This document shows, piece after piece, positions 22,898-34,289 of a stretch of DNA of 64,000 bases (position 1 is its first letter; the number at the start of each line of letters is the position of its first letter). The DNA is from Valencia hispanica (lineage: Eukaryota; Chordata; Actinopteri; Cyprinodontiformes; Valenciidae), in NCBI GenBank assembly GCA_963556495.2, contig OY747713.1:49504224-49568223 (forward strand), written 5' to 3'. Under the pieces are notes generated by a model. It did no database searches. It was given only the letters and a program-made list of their open reading frames with translations, and was not told the DNA's origin. The position numbers were made by a program, and so were the translations under genes.

Positions 22898-23597
22898 AGT
22901 GGCTTAGGTCATCCTGAGCTATCTCTGTAGTTATGCTGCTATAGGCTTAGACTGCTGGAGGACAGACTTACCAATTTTCTTCACTCTGCTGCTTCCTTTT
23001 CTCCTACGACTCTCCAGTTGTATTACAGTACATTCTGTTATTTCGACTGTTAACTTTGTTTTCTCTCAGTGTTTTTCTCTCCATAGAAGATATACCTGGT
23101 CTGGTATCCTGCTTGGCTGCAATGCCCTGTTGGACGGGAGGCTCCCAGTAAATGAACATCCACCATGTCCTGTAATCAACTTTTTACTTTCTGTAACATA
23201 GAGAGTACTCTTATATCGGATCTTCTGTTCCTTCTGTGTCTCTGCTCTGTCTTCTCAAACCCCCAGACGGTCGTAGCAGATGGCCGCTCCTACTGAGCCT
23301 GGTTCTGTTGGAGGTTTCTTCCTGTTAAAGGGGAGTTTTTCCTCTTCACCGTCGCTACATGCTTGCTCAGTAAGAGGGATTGCTTTAGGACTGCTGTGGT
23401 TGGAAAGTCTGCATCAACGGGGCCCAACCTCACACCAATGACTGACGCAATCTGCTGGGATTCCTTAAATAGGAAACTTTTTAACTGATTGGAATGTTTG
23501 TATAAATGTATTGAAATGACTTCTTGTTAAGTGCCTTGAGATAACATCTGTTGGGAATTGGTGCTATATAAATAAACTGAATTGAATAGAATTAAAT
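22898..23597 (+). other. L2 3' UTR and tail
   Basis: Contains the blocks TTTCTTCCTGTTAAAGGGGAG, CGTCGCTACATGC, CAATCTGCTGGGATTCC and TTAAGTGCCTTGAGATAAC, and the terminal ATATAAATAAACTGAATTGAATAG. These recur at the ends of the L2 pieces at 10680, 11287 and 52873, so they mark one family. Confidence 0.85.
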
Positions 23598-24000
23598 CAC
23601 TTGGTAAACTGCAAAAAAAGCACTGAGTGAGACTGAACTGTGTTTTTGTTGTTAATATGGTTCATTTTCAACATTCATATGTTGACTAATTTAGTAAATT
23701 ATTATTGGTTCGGTGCTATAACTTTAGAAACATCAGTTGTTGCACATTTTTTACATGAGCAGTGTTCATGTAAAGTGGGCCACTCATCAGGTAAAATGAG
23801 CCAATTAAAATACAAAGGAAACCAGTTATTTCTGATAAAACAATTCAACAATAAATCAATCAACTTTAATTTGAACTCATTTTAACACACATAACACATT
23901 GAACTATCGATCTAATAATTAATGAACTACAACACTGACCTTAAAAAACAACTACAATTAATAAATTATTGGAACATTTTCATAACTGTACATTCTAACT
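23598..24000. other. No recognisable gene
   Basis: AT-rich sequence. It could be the 3' flank of the PHD-finger relic that follows on the minus strand, but no ends are visible. Confidence 0.4.
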
Positions 24001-24016
24001 TCAAAATAACAGATTT

Positions 24017-24560
24017 TTAGAGGCAGTCTTTACAGAAGAATCCATCATCAGCACAGATCCCATTTTCCTCTCCACAAGTCTCATGGAACCAGTTGTTGCA
24101 GTTCCCACAGCTGATCTACTCCTCAGTGGCCTTTGGGTCACCTTTGTCTGCATATACTGCTTTACATGCTTTGCAGGGCATGTTGTCCTTCTGTCCTCTT
24201 TGCTTTTCCTGGTCTTTTCTTTCTTTTTAGGTTCTTTGGCCTTGGTGGAAATGTAGTCCATGTGTTCATCACTTGTGAAGACAAACAATGGAGGCTTCGC
24301 CCTCTTCCTGATAGTTCTCTGTCGTTTTTTTATACTTGTACTCTTCTACTGCTCCCTGCATTTTTTCCTTTGGTTGTATTTTCTCCTTTCCTTATTTTCT
24401 CTTCTGCTCCTCTCGTTTCTCTGTTCCTTTCCCACCCTTTTCTTCTGTATCTCTTCCTGTCTCCTCTCCTTATCTTTCCTTCTTTTCTCCTCCTGTCTTC
24501 CCCTCTAAGCTTTGTTCTGTCTTTCTTGTCTCTCTGTTTGCCTTAGTCTCCGGGTAAAAC
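24017..24560 (-). pseudogene. PHD-finger relic, probably a transposase C terminus
   Basis: Minus-strand 24181-24017 reads as a small cysteine-rich module with the ligand order C..C, C..C, H..C, C..C (CKACKAVYAD, ISCGNCNNWFHETC, FFCKDCL then stop), the layout of a PHD finger. One in-frame stop sits just before ISCG, where a tryptophan would be usual. The upstream part (24560-24190) is strongly lysine/arginine-rich in mixed frames. Such a finger at the extreme C terminus is common in pogo/Tigger-like DDE proteins of fish, so I infer a decayed transposon gene. A retired host exon is the alternative. Confidence 0.5.
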
Positions 24561-24704
24561 AATTTTTTCTTGTTACTTGATATATATACACTACAACATG
24601 ACAACATGGCTAGATCTTCTTGTTGGCCCGTTTGAATGTGTGTCTGTGCATTTAAGTGTGCATTGCTTACAATGCAAACTAAACCAAGGCTAAAGTACTC
24701 AAAC

Positions 24705-24880
24705 TCTTGAATATAGAATAGAAGCTTTATGTCATTGTATAACAATACAACAAAATTTCGTTTGGCAGCATCTCTTGTAGCAGCTACATGTCACAGATAA
24801 AAAGTATACACGTAATAAATATAAAAGTGCAGTAAAAATACTATATGTAAATAGTCCTTAAATAATTTGGTTGGGATTTG
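24705..24880 (-). repeat. Dispersed repeat with TTTATGTCATTGTATAACAAT core
   Basis: The pattern GAATAGAAGCTTTATGTCATTGTA, then ACAAAATTTCGTTTGGCAGCATCTC, then an AATAAATATAAAAGTGCAGT end is a familiar interspersed fish sequence. It is probably the antisense 3' part of a retroelement. No coding part remains. Confidence 0.45.
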
Positions 24881-25329
24881 GTCCAACATACAAGTTCAAG
24901 GTTTTTTATCATTATCTCTGCACCTGTGGATTAAATCAGTTCGTTCCTCCTTCCATCCTGCTTTCCACAGTAACAAGTTACTTTGTACTTGACCTTAAAG
25001 GTCAGGCGAGTCCATAATTCTTCACTATTTTCAAGGACTTCACATTCTTATCCTACACAGCTATGGGAAGGAGCTGCACAGTTTTAATATCTGTATTAGG
25101 CTATGCACAAACTATTCATCAAAACAAGGATAAGTATACTTTCCTTCTTACATTTCCCATTACACATCATAAGCTAAACCAACTTCCTTCCAAGCCAAAG
25201 AGTAGAAAATATGACAAACCATATCTTGCCTTTGCATGAAAATTTTCTTATACACCAAAGGGGGGCCCAGCAGGAATAGTTTGGGAAACACTGAGTTGGC
25301 ATAACAATAGCCTAATAAGTGGCTAGCTT
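24881..25329. other. No recognisable gene
   Basis: Unique-looking sequence without coding signals. Confidence 0.4.
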
Positions 25330-25720
25330 AAGGTTGCTTCTACACTAACACGGCTAAGGTTATACAGGGTATATCCCACCTAACCTTATACCCGTCCACA
25401 CACATACAAAGCAAAGGGCATGTCTGGATGATTCGCCTCCATCTTCCTATTGTTTACCTCTGAGTGGTCACCGGTTGTTAAGCTGGCTGTGTTGCGTGTT
25501 TTCTGACCTCACTTCCTTACTGAACTCAGTTCTTAAACACCTAATGAATCCTCACCAATCCAAGAGCCGGAGATTTAAGAAATATGCTGCACCCTAACCC
25601 GTATAAAACAATATCTGGGGAGGGGAACCTTAAACGATGGGCTAGTGTGGCCGAGACTGGATATTGACTAAATATTTATTTGTTTAAGCACTTAAACAGC
25701 CTAATGTAGACAGGGCCTAA
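25330..25720. mobile_element. Possible MITE with imperfect terminal repeats
   Basis: The left end TTAAGGTTGCTTCTACACTAACACGGC partly pairs with the right end CAGCCTAATGTAGACAGGGCCTAAG; the shared core is TCTACA(C/T)TA. The middle is single-copy with no open frame. Target duplication is unclear, so this is tentative. Confidence 0.35.
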
Positions 25721-26394
25721 GAAAGCTCATTATCACAAGGCTTTATGTGATTAATATTAACTTGTATGACCTGATTGCTTAGATTATATAGTACCATTGT
25801 CTTACCGAGAATGTCTACAACCGTACATTCTTAACCCGTTTGATCCCATCGGCAACCATTTTTGTCACGTTAGTTGACTTTTGCTTATCCCCTGGGGATA
25901 CTGTGTATCACTTTTGCATGTGCCCCAGGCACATCGTTTAACCATATTTGTGCTTTAAAATATACAAATACAGCCCAGAAAACCACAAATGTGTCACAGA
26001 TCTTAATACTTCTCTATGGAGCAAGACTGTGGAAATGTCCAAGTGTGTTTGTTTCTGGGAAACTGGTAGTTGAATGCTATTGGTTTGTTTGCTTTCGGGG
26101 GGCAGGGCTGAGCAGCACTAAGCGATGGGTCAATTAATGTGGCACTTTCAGGACATTGTACTGGACTTGTGGTGGTGCAAAGTTTTACTAATATCTTGGC
26201 TGGTATCTTTTGATTTTCCAAGGTCACACAAAAAGGAAATGTGACACATTTGATGTTTTTGACATTTATATTAAATATGCATCCACATGAGTGCCTTAAT
26301 TTAGCTCTGTTGTCAATTAATCAGAAGCTCACAAAGCCATGACATCATCATCTAGGCTTAGTAAATTGCTCAAAGGTCTAGCAATTTTCAGTTT
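25721..26394. other. No recognisable gene
   Basis: No coding or repeat structure recognised. An 87-codon open frame at 25874-26137 has no motifs. Confidence 0.4.
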
Positions 26395-26445
26395 GATTCA
26401 GTTTTAAAAATACTTTATTTATCCTAAAGGGAAATTAAATGTTGT
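26395..26445. repeat. Short AAATACTTTATTTATCC repeat
   Basis: Similar to the insert at 1545-1603 through its ACTTTATT.ATCC core and following AAGGGAAATT. Probably a retroelement tail. Confidence 0.4.
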
Positions 26446-26486
26446 AACTCATATCATCCAAGAATCTTCAGAGAGCTGTAGCAGAT

Positions 26487-26713
26487 CAGTGGTCTCTAAC
26501 CCTTGTCTCCAAGACCTGCTGTCCTGTAGGTTTTAGATGCAGTCCGGCCCCAACACAGCTGAATCAAATGAATAGCTCATTACCAGGCATTTACCAAACC
26601 TGATGACATTGGTGAATAGGCATTTCAATTATTTAATTCAGCTGTGTTGGAGCAGGGATAAATCTAAATCCTGCAGGACAGTAGAGCTTGAGGACTAGGG
26701 TTGGAGACCACTG
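26487..26713. mobile_element. Small hAT-like foldback MITE
   Basis: A 227-bp element whose two halves pair almost end to end. CAGTGGTCTCTAACCCT at the left matches the inverse of AGGGTTGGAGACCACTG at the right, and inner blocks CCCAACACAGCTGAATCAAATGA and the mirrored TTAATTCAGCTGTGTTGGAG also pair. Ends of the CAGTGGTCTC type are usual for fish hAT derivatives. The flanking octamers TAGCAGAT and ATGTAGAT agree only in part. Confidence 0.75.
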
Positions 26714-26721
26714 ATGTAGAT

Positions 26722-27894
26722 GGTGATGCGGTGGGCAGGAAGGATCTCCAGTTGCAGTCAGTCTTGCAATCCAATCTGAAGATGTACCTTACTTGAGACT
26801 GTTGTTGTATGACAGTTTCATGACTGACCTAACATGCTAACAGTTCAATACCTAGGCACCAGAGGCAATATTTCACAGTACCTTGTCCTGGATGACACAA
26901 TTAGTTCTTGACAAGCACTGCTAATCCACCTCATTTGCTTTTGCCGCTCTCTAGCTGGCCATATGGTTAGAAACATCAGCAGAGAGACGTTTGAGTTGAG
27001 GATATGATCCTTGTCCATTATGTTCGATGGAAGAGATGGTTTGAACTTCCTCCTTCTCTCTCTCCTCCTTGGTCTTGCTCGGCATCCACGAAGGCTCCTT
27101 TTCAATTTCGCTGGGATTTGGGATCATACTTTAGGTATTAGTTGAGATGTAATACCTATTACTACCTATTAATACCTATTATTACTTAAGATGCTAATCA
27201 GCTGCTCCCTGTTGTAAAAACATCATCTTAAAGCATGTTAAACTTCTGACTTGAATCAAAATAGTTCTTTCTCATATTACTCGGGCATTTAGCAAATAGA
27301 AACAATGTAAGTAATCGTAATTGACCTGAATCAGGAAAAGCTTTGTCGGATTTAATACCAGACAGTGAGAAACAATGCTATGTCTTTTTGATAGAATATA
27401 TTTAAATATGTGGTTTCAACTGCACATGAAGTCCTGTTAAAAAAGAATCTACAGCCTCCTACGACCCCAGCATACTCAGTGCTTTGAGTTTCTGTATCAG
27501 TGGTCATAATATTTTGGTTGACTAGTGTATGTTTGCCCATTCTCATCTTTTTGTGAGACCTAAGATTTTTACTCCATCCCAGGTGTCTGCAGGACAGAAC
27601 ATTTGCACTTGCATTAGGAATTTTACTTTGCCATTAAATGTCAGTGATTACTGTTGGCAGCAAATGGTGTTGGCCTTACAACTAAAATGTAGCATTGCTT
27701 TTTTTGTCTTTAGATCAGCCAAGACAACACAAAACAGTATCTGAAAAATAATCCTTTTTACGTAGCCTGGTACTAAAAAGCTATAAAGGTAGTGTAACAG
27801 TCCTAAAAACCCAAAAAGACAGTTTTAATTAACTCCTATAATGTTTTGTAATGCAAACATTCTCTTAATTATAAACATTGTGCTTATATATTTG
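26722..27894. other. No recognisable gene
   Basis: AT-rich unique-looking sequence. Short direct repeats of ATTACTACCTATTAATACC type lie around 27145-27190. Confidence 0.4.
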
Positions 27895-28125
27895 TTACCC
27901 AAGCCAAGGAGGTTATGTTTTCGCCAGGGTTTGTTTTTTGTTTGTTAGTTTGTCTGTTAGCAACATAACGCAAAAAGCTGTAGACAGATTTTGATTTTCA
28001 GGAAATGTCCGCTGTGGGACCAGGAACAAGTGATTAGATTTGGGGGTGATCCAGATCACTGCCTGGGGTTCACTGTCTGCCTGGCAGAGGTCTGCACTCC
28101 CCAAATCCTTTTCTAGTTAATTTTG
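27895..28125 (-). repeat. Dispersed repeat family R1, copy 3
   Basis: Inverse of the repeat at 6541-6893. It starts AAGGAGGTTATGTTTTCGCCAGGG and passes through TTAGCAACATAACGCAAAAAGC, a GGACCAGGAACAAGTGATTAG block and GGGGGTGATCC, and ends near CCAAATCCTTTTCTAGTT. Confidence 0.62.
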
Positions 28126-28730
28126 CTGCCTTTAAATTAAATGCATTTGGTGAAAATCCTAAGGTAATGTTATTGAATAAATCTTTCATTTCAGGAAAGG
28201 ATTTGAAGGTGCTCTGCACCACCACATCCTATTTGTAGAACAAAATTCATCAGACACTGGATGTTATCCTTTCAGCAGTGCAAGAATTACATTCTTCTAG
28301 TAGTGTTTGGGCCAGGTAATTAGCTGCTGGACAAATAACAAATGCATTTCATTTAAAACTGTCCAAAATTTCCCAAAAGAAGGCCAATTCATTAATGCCC
28401 AACTTCCTCATCCCCCTGAGACCACCTCAGATCCACTCCTCCACCCTCATGTTTAAGCTCCTATGCTCTGTTTAATTAGTCAGAGAAGCAAGATAAGGTG
28501 CAGTAGTTGGAGTCCTTTAGTTATTGTCCCATGATGCTTTTTCAAATCTCGTTTGGCTTTTATTAAGTATGGAAATATTGACATCAATGTCTGTGTACAA
28601 ATAATTTGTATATGTGAAGTGATTGCATTTTTAAAGTTAACCCTAGGGTGTTTCTGCCCTAGTGTAAATAAATATGTGGACAAACTAGTGGGGTAACAAT
28701 CCAAAGGATGTATTTACATGTTTATAAAAT
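28126..28730. other. No recognisable gene
   Basis: No coding or repeat structure recognised. Confidence 0.4.
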
Positions 28731-28950
28731 AGGGCAACTGTGGTTCAGTAGAAAAAGCAGTTGTCTTGCAATTCCAGCTTCCTTCTGTCACAAGTCCATG
28801 TGCCTCTGGGCAAGGCACTTTACTCCACATTTCCTACCGATCTGCGTATTGGTGTCTGAATGTGTGCGCGTTTGTGACTGCGAATGGGTGAATGTGTGGT
28901 CAGTATGACTAGAAAACGTGCTATATAAGTTCAGTACATTTACCATACCA
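28731..28950 (+). mobile_element. tRNA-derived SINE, copy 1
   Basis: The head AGGGCAACTGTGGTTCAGTAG keeps an A-box-like region (TGGTTCAGTAG). The body contains CTCTGGGCAAGGCACTTTACTCCA. The tail TGACTAGAAAACGTGCTATATAAGTTCAGTACATTTACCAT is the classic end of a fish SINE group. The B-box region is deleted or mutated (TTGCAATTCCAGC), so this copy has lost part of its pol III promoter. A relative is at 55047-55190. Confidence 0.8.
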
Positions 28951-29159
28951 TTTAAATAATTTAGATAATTTTGAAATGTTCCTCTGACAACTGGAGCTCA
29001 ACAAAATCTTGACATATTTAAAGCATCAATTACAAAACAGGATCAGCTCAATGTGAATTTGTGCGTTTTCAGATTGTTTGACAGTTATGGTTCCTTTCCC
29101 CTTTGCTTTAAGTTCTTAACATACACTTGTAAAGGGGCTGAGGTGTATAGTTGATTTAA

Positions 29160-29930
29160 AAATAATGTATTAAAAAGGACTGTATAAGGTTTAAAATCAA
29201 GCGAGAGAGCAGATGCTAGAACCAAGGAAACCACAAAAACCTTGAGAAGACCAAAAGGGTTTATTTAACAAAATAACAGGGGCTAAAGTGAGGGAAGCTA
29301 AAGACTAAAGGGCAAGGATGTCCAATGAAACAGTCTGGAGTCTTATCGGCAGGTTACAGAGCAGCGGCTACAGCACCCTCTTAGGGCGCCGGTGGAAATG
29401 GCCCTGTCACCGTAGTGTTGACACAATCCAGTCCTTCGCCCCACAGTCGTCGTCTTTAGGACGCTGGCCTCCGGCTGTCGGTGAAGCAAACGGCAGTCAC
29501 TGCACTTTTAAAACCACACATCACAACAGGTCACACTTCGCCACGGACCACTACTCACACGCAAGGGCAGAGTCTCACTCTGCCCGCTTCTTCATGGAGC
29601 CTTCTCACAGTCCGTTCCTTGGTTTCTCCTTCCCACGGCAACTCCAGCGTGGCCACTACGTCAGTTTCTTTTTTCGCCTGCTTCGCTTCACAAACTCCTA
29701 TTATAGTCTGTCCACTAATGCTCAACAGGTGCAGGTGATTACATTGTGGGGAGTCACATCCACAAAGGCTTTTCAAAATAAAAGCACAACAACATCCCAG
29801 TGTGCAATATATGCAATAAAACACTACACACCAAAAGTCACCAAAAACTACAACACTAGAACACACTGGGAGATAAAAGATGCACAATAAAAGCCTTAAT
29901 TCACCCGTATGACACACTTAAAATTCAGTC
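29160..29930. other. A-rich repeat-like region with a 190-codon open frame
   Basis: The plus-strand frame 29318-29890 (190 codons) has no domain, signal peptide or membrane segment I can recognise. Composition shifts sharply along it (arginine/serine-rich, then lysine/threonine-rich). The surroundings (GGGTTTATTTAACAAAATAACAGG) resemble dispersed non-coding fish repeats. I regard the frame as accidental but report it because it is the longest unexplained one in this part of the window. Confidence 0.35.
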
Positions 29931-31924
29931 TGTTCGTTTTCAGAGTTGAACCTCATTTTACGTGGAGGCGGACTTAGAGCCCATTGGATACCTTAGACAT
30001 GATTGACAGAAGTTAGGTCGACATCATTTCCGTCCAACAAGCGTTTCTGTTGTTGGGAGAGTTAAATGATTCTGCCTTTGGTGATGTGGCTAAACACAAA
30101 TGCTGGGATTGTTCATCTGCAGTAGGTTCAGTTTTGTGTTCATGTATCATTTATGCAGTTACAAGTTATGTTTTCATTTGAGATGCTTCATTTCTGGTGG
30201 AAATGATGTCTCTATTTCTAACCTCTGAGCCTGAGAAGTGCTTCTGAAACGGAAAACATAACCTGAACTGCTTAAACGATACATCATCCAAAAGCTGATA
30301 TTAAACCTGTCTGTGGTGAAACAAAAACTGGGGACCACAGCGCTAAAGGATGTTTAGCAGAAATTAACGCATTTGGGAGTGAAAAGAAGAAACACTGTGA
30401 TAGAAGAGACAAAAATTGTCAAAAGTATGGGACCACGAGTAGCTAAACTGAGAGAATAACACAGTGTACTGTGTCCACACTGTAGTGTGTTTATTGCAAA
30501 ACTGCATTTGCTGTCTACAACAGCAGGTCCTAAATGCTGCAACGTCCTAAAGCATCCACTGTATACCACTGGTATGCCAGCAACTTCATCACCTCCAATC
30601 GACAGGTGATATTTCAACGTTGCAAAAGCCAATACCCTAAAACAGCTATTACAACCACAAATAAATGTGTGTAAATGTTTAATACCACACAGACAAATTA
30701 ATCTATGTTTTTTATGTTGCTCTTAAAATAGTCTTAAATACATTTTAATAACTGCAAAATGTCTTAAATTTCCTTATCCCATTTCTCAATTAATCGTCAG
30801 AACAATAGCTAGATTGCTCGATTACAAAAATAAATCGACAGCTGCAGCCCTATTGTGATGCATCTGTATGTTTTACAGAAACATCAGTATTTTAGATAAG
30901 CAGGAACCATATAAATAATGTAATATTTTGTCTAAGACAAGATCTTATTCCCTTCCTATAATCCTAAAAGGGTTCATTTAGAACAAAATAATGTGTGTAC
31001 ATTTGACTTTGTAAATCTTTAAGATCAATGTCATTAACCTGCAGCCATTTGTCATTTCAATTTTAATTAGGCAAGCATTTTAGCAGGAGCACAATAGAAC
31101 ATAAAATCATCATCTCCCTGGATAGGTAGTGGTCTACCACTACCTCTTTATTCCCTTTGTACAAATCTACCATTTAATCTGTGTCGGCACTGTGCCATGT
31201 AAAAAAAAAAAAATCCATGACCCGTAACTGTCACTAATCCACCAAATGATTTACATGTCTAGTGACTGCTCACTGACAGTGGTTCTGATTTGCTGAGCTA
31301 ATGCTGTGAGTCAAGGCTGTTTGTCTGAGGACACAGACTAAGTTAATTCCTCTCACGGTAATAAATCATCTGAAACAGAATTTATCTATATAACACCGTG
31401 GCTCTTAACTGAAATCCGGAATCATATTGTTTGCTGATATAGCTTCACAGAGTCACAAGCATGGATCATCTTCCTCAGTGTGGAAAAGCTCAGCATCAGA
31501 TTAACATTAACAGTACAATTTAATGCTACTTTACTCTCCTCTAGTTACTTCACTAAATGAAAAACAATAAAACAAACACATTTTAACCCAAAACACACCT
31601 GACACATATACCTCTGTGTCTGCTGAGACATTTGGTTTGTAAAAAAGCATTTTTGTTCTGTTATTTTCTGCTGAACCTGTTATGCCAGTTGGAGGTCCAG
31701 TAAACAGTTAATATATATTGTTAATGGAAGTACTGAGCACTGTTCTAAAGATATTTACATTCCATACTCTATCGCTTTCAAAGGTTTGATGTTGTGGAAA
31801 ACTGATATTTGGGCATGTTTTTTCTTGTGCCTGAATTTGCCATTTTTTTATGATTTGATTGAGTTTATTGTTCCTATTTCTATGATATTGTTCTAATACC
31901 TAAGGTGGTTAGGAAGTGCAAAAC
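29931..31924. other. Long stretch without recognisable gene
   Basis: Unique-looking AT-rich sequence, best read as intron. A short A run is at 31201-31213. The 92-codon minus frame at 30354-30632 has no motifs. Confidence 0.45.
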
Positions 31925-32658
31925 AAAATTACAATAACCTGAAACACATTTACAAATTTACCGAAACACTTTTACAAGTTAAAAAAAGAAACACTTTTAC
32001 AAGTTTAACAAAACACATTTATAAAGACATGACCTGGAAGTGATACAGCAGGGATGAGGTTAGGGTCGGAACAAGACCAAAGTGGCAACAGTAATGGAAT
32101 CGATCCTGCCAGCAGCTCAATCTGCAGAGATGTTTTGCCCGTTTTGCGGAATCTATTTTCAAATTTTAGGGACATTTTGTGGTGATTGTGGACATAGTTT
32201 GGACTTTGAGAAGGGAGAGGGAGAAGAGGTTGGTTTTATGGACTGCCTCGTAAAGTATTTAAACGAAGGCCACTCATACAGTGCGATTGTTGACATGATG
32301 GAACGGCTTCACAGTGTCCGCCTGTCTTTGCGGATCGTGAAAACGAAATTAAATAATGCCGGATTCTACCGCAGAAAAAAACTATTAATCTGCAGTAGAT
32401 ATCAGAAACGCCATAAGACCTCTTCCCCCTAAAACGTGAAAATAGATTCGGAAAAACAGGCAAAACATCCCTGCAGATTGAGCTGCTGGCAGGATCGATT
32501 CCATTACTGTTACCACTTTGGTCTTGTCTCGACCCCAACCTCATCCCTGCAGTATCACTTCCAGGTCATGTCTTTGTAAATGTGTTTTGTTGAACTTGTA
32601 AAAGGGTTTTTTTGTTTGTTTTTTTACTTGTAAAAGTGTTTCAGGTTAATGTAATTTT
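31925..32658. mobile_element. Palindromic DNA transposon with long inverted repeats
   Basis: The arms 31925-32171 and 32427-32658 are inverted copies of each other. They share the end AAAATTACA.TAACCTGAAACAC, the block AAAGACATGACCTGGAAGTGATAC and a long inner part ending near GAATCTATTTTCA. The 255-bp centre is single-copy. An open frame of 116 codons starts inside the left arm and spans the centre. No clear target duplication is seen. The encoded protein suggests an integrase-type (IS3EU/Ginger-like) transposon reduced to its DNA-binding end. Confidence 0.8.
32082..32432 (+). CDS. Small zinc-ribbon plus helix-turn-helix protein of a transposon
   Basis: An open frame of 116 codons. The first ATG is at 32082; an equally good start at 32130 gives MFCPFCG at the N terminus. 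Residues 17-40 form a zinc-ribbon knuckle pair, C..C (FCPFCG) and C..C (FCGDCG), 12 residues apart. Residues 53-96 look like a helix-turn-helix (YLNEGHSYSAIVDMMER..HSVRLSLRIVKTKLNNAGF). The end is basic. From my knowledge of fish transposons, a zinc ribbon followed by this HTH opens the protein of IS3EU/Ginger-like integrase elements. Here the integrase core is missing because the right inverted arm follows at once. It may be a remnant, or a small DNA-binding protein able to recognise parent elements; I cannot tell. Confidence 0.55.
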   Translation: MATVMESILPAAQSAEMFCPFCGIYFQILGTFCGDCGHSLDFEKGEGEEVGFMDCLVKYLNEGHSYSAIVDMMERLHSVRLSLRIVKTKLNNAGFYRRKKLLICSRYQKRHKTSSP

Positions 32659-34289
32659 AGATATATTTTATCTGTATGATTACATCATTTTCACAAATCA
32701 GATTAAGAGCACTACTGCCATACTAAAATTAGTTTTTACTCTTAACAGTAATTTTCTGGATTATGACTTTTTTTTTTGAAGTATTGCTACACTTGACTAC
32801 AATGTTTTGCTACTCTGTCAACCTCTGCAAACTGACTGCTCAAAATGCTTTTACATTACAATTCATATAATAGTGTTAGCAGACACTTGGGTTTCAGTGT
32901 CTGGCCCGACTGATGGTGGGAAACTGGAATCGGACTCACAATCTTCCAAATACCAGACTACTCTTCTGCTAAGACACAGTTGCTTAACTGAGTTAGTTCT
33001 GCGTGAGTAGTTCTGGAGTCTCTACCCATGCAGCATTCCCCTCATAAAACCCATCTTTAGCTCATTCAGTCATTCAAACACTCAACTTCACACAAGATGT
33101 TTCAGCCAGACAGAACATTTACTGCTTTTTCGGTGAATTTTAGCAATGGTCCAAAGCAATGAACACATTGAACCTATTGCACAACAGCACAAGTTACTAC
33201 TAGTGGTGTGCTGATGTAGCATAAATTGATTAATTTAGATGTGAAACGGGGCAAAATCGAAAGCAATTCAAAAATGTTGAAAATCAATTATTTTTTTAAT
33301 AGTAATTAAATGAGAAAAAAAAACCCCCCACAAAAGTCTGGATTGCCACCCAGACATTTTTAGGGGACGGACTGGTGAAAACAGTATGGCTGCTGCTAGT
33401 GTTTCCGCCATGCAGCGCGAAGTTTATAAAATACAGCAAATATTTAGCAGTTTAGTTGTGACAGGAGTGTCGATGTGTATTATGTTGGCAGCAACGTTCT
33501 CTTATCCCTGGACATGTCCACCTTTCACATGCTGTCTGGTGCATGCTCCCCCCAGCTACAGCGCAGGGCAGGGCAGCTGATGTTCTCAAGGCATCAGCTG
33601 AAGTGTAACTTTACGAATAAACTGCAAAGGAAATCTCTGGCAGATTTGTATGCGTGTATGACAGGTACCACTCATCAAGTTGGTCACACAAAAGTTAGAG
33701 TTTATGTATTAAATTGACATTGAAAAACCAAAGACTGCAGTATACACTTTAAGTGTCTTTAGGAAAAATGCTCCTTTTTATTACTTTGCATAGAAAATAC
33801 TTATTTTCTCAGAATATAATTTAAGATTGTGTAATTTTCCTTCTGTATGACCTAAAACTTGAGGTATTGTTATAGGCTTATTTTTTAATTAGAAGAGTAA
33901 TTATTTCGTTTTAGATTTTAAAGTCATTTCTGTAATGGTTGACTTGTAAAGGCCTGTCTTAGGTTTATCCAATTATTCTTTCAAACCATATAGAGCAGGA
34001 ATACTTTGAATGTTAAATTCAAAAGTATTTAAGTAAAAAAAAAAAAAAAAAAAAAAAAACATGAAGTGTTTCAGGAGTGTCCTCTTTTATGTAAATTAAA
34101 ATATGGTCATGCTATATAATAGGTGTAGTCCCAACACACATTTCCTTTAGCTTTCATGGAAAAATATGACCTCGATATGATTATGAATCATACTTTGGAC
34201 ATGTGTTGCTTTTATTTGTGGTTTCACATAAGACATTTGCTTGGATATATTAAATTAAAAAAAAAAAGTCCAACAAACATTATCTTTTA
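32659..34289. other. Long stretch without recognisable gene
   Basis: AT-rich sequence. A 25-base A run is at 34035-34059. Open frames of 64-80 codons at 33386-33717 overlap in two phases and have no motifs. Confidence 0.45.

Larger units (their letters stand above)
16500..23597 (+). mobile_element. Near full-length L2-clade LINE with two nested LINE insertions
   Basis: In order this has a 5' leader, ORF1 with an esterase domain (16720-17604), ORF2 with endonuclease (from about 19260) and reverse transcriptase (to 22897), and a 3' UTR ending in AATAAACTGAATTGAATAG. Two antisense LINE pieces (17735-19194 and 20823-21547) interrupt it. Removing them leaves about 4.9 kb, the size expected of an intact L2. 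The 5' end is approximate because no duplication was found. Both ORFs are broken by stops and frameshifts, so it is not autonomous. Confidence 0.85.

Noticed and set aside
24133..24546. 137-codon hydrophobic frame resembling a membrane protein
   Set aside because: Low-complexity CT-rich strand opposite the lysine-rich relic; hydrophobicity arises from TTT/CTT/TCC codons.
28731..28760. tRNA gene
   Set aside because: tRNA-like boxes belong to a SINE with the usual fish SINE body and tail; no cloverleaf can be folded around the deleted B box.
29318..29890. 190-codon plus-strand frame as a possible host gene
   Set aside because: No recognisable domain, abrupt composition changes, A-rich repeat surroundings, no splice signals that I can defend.
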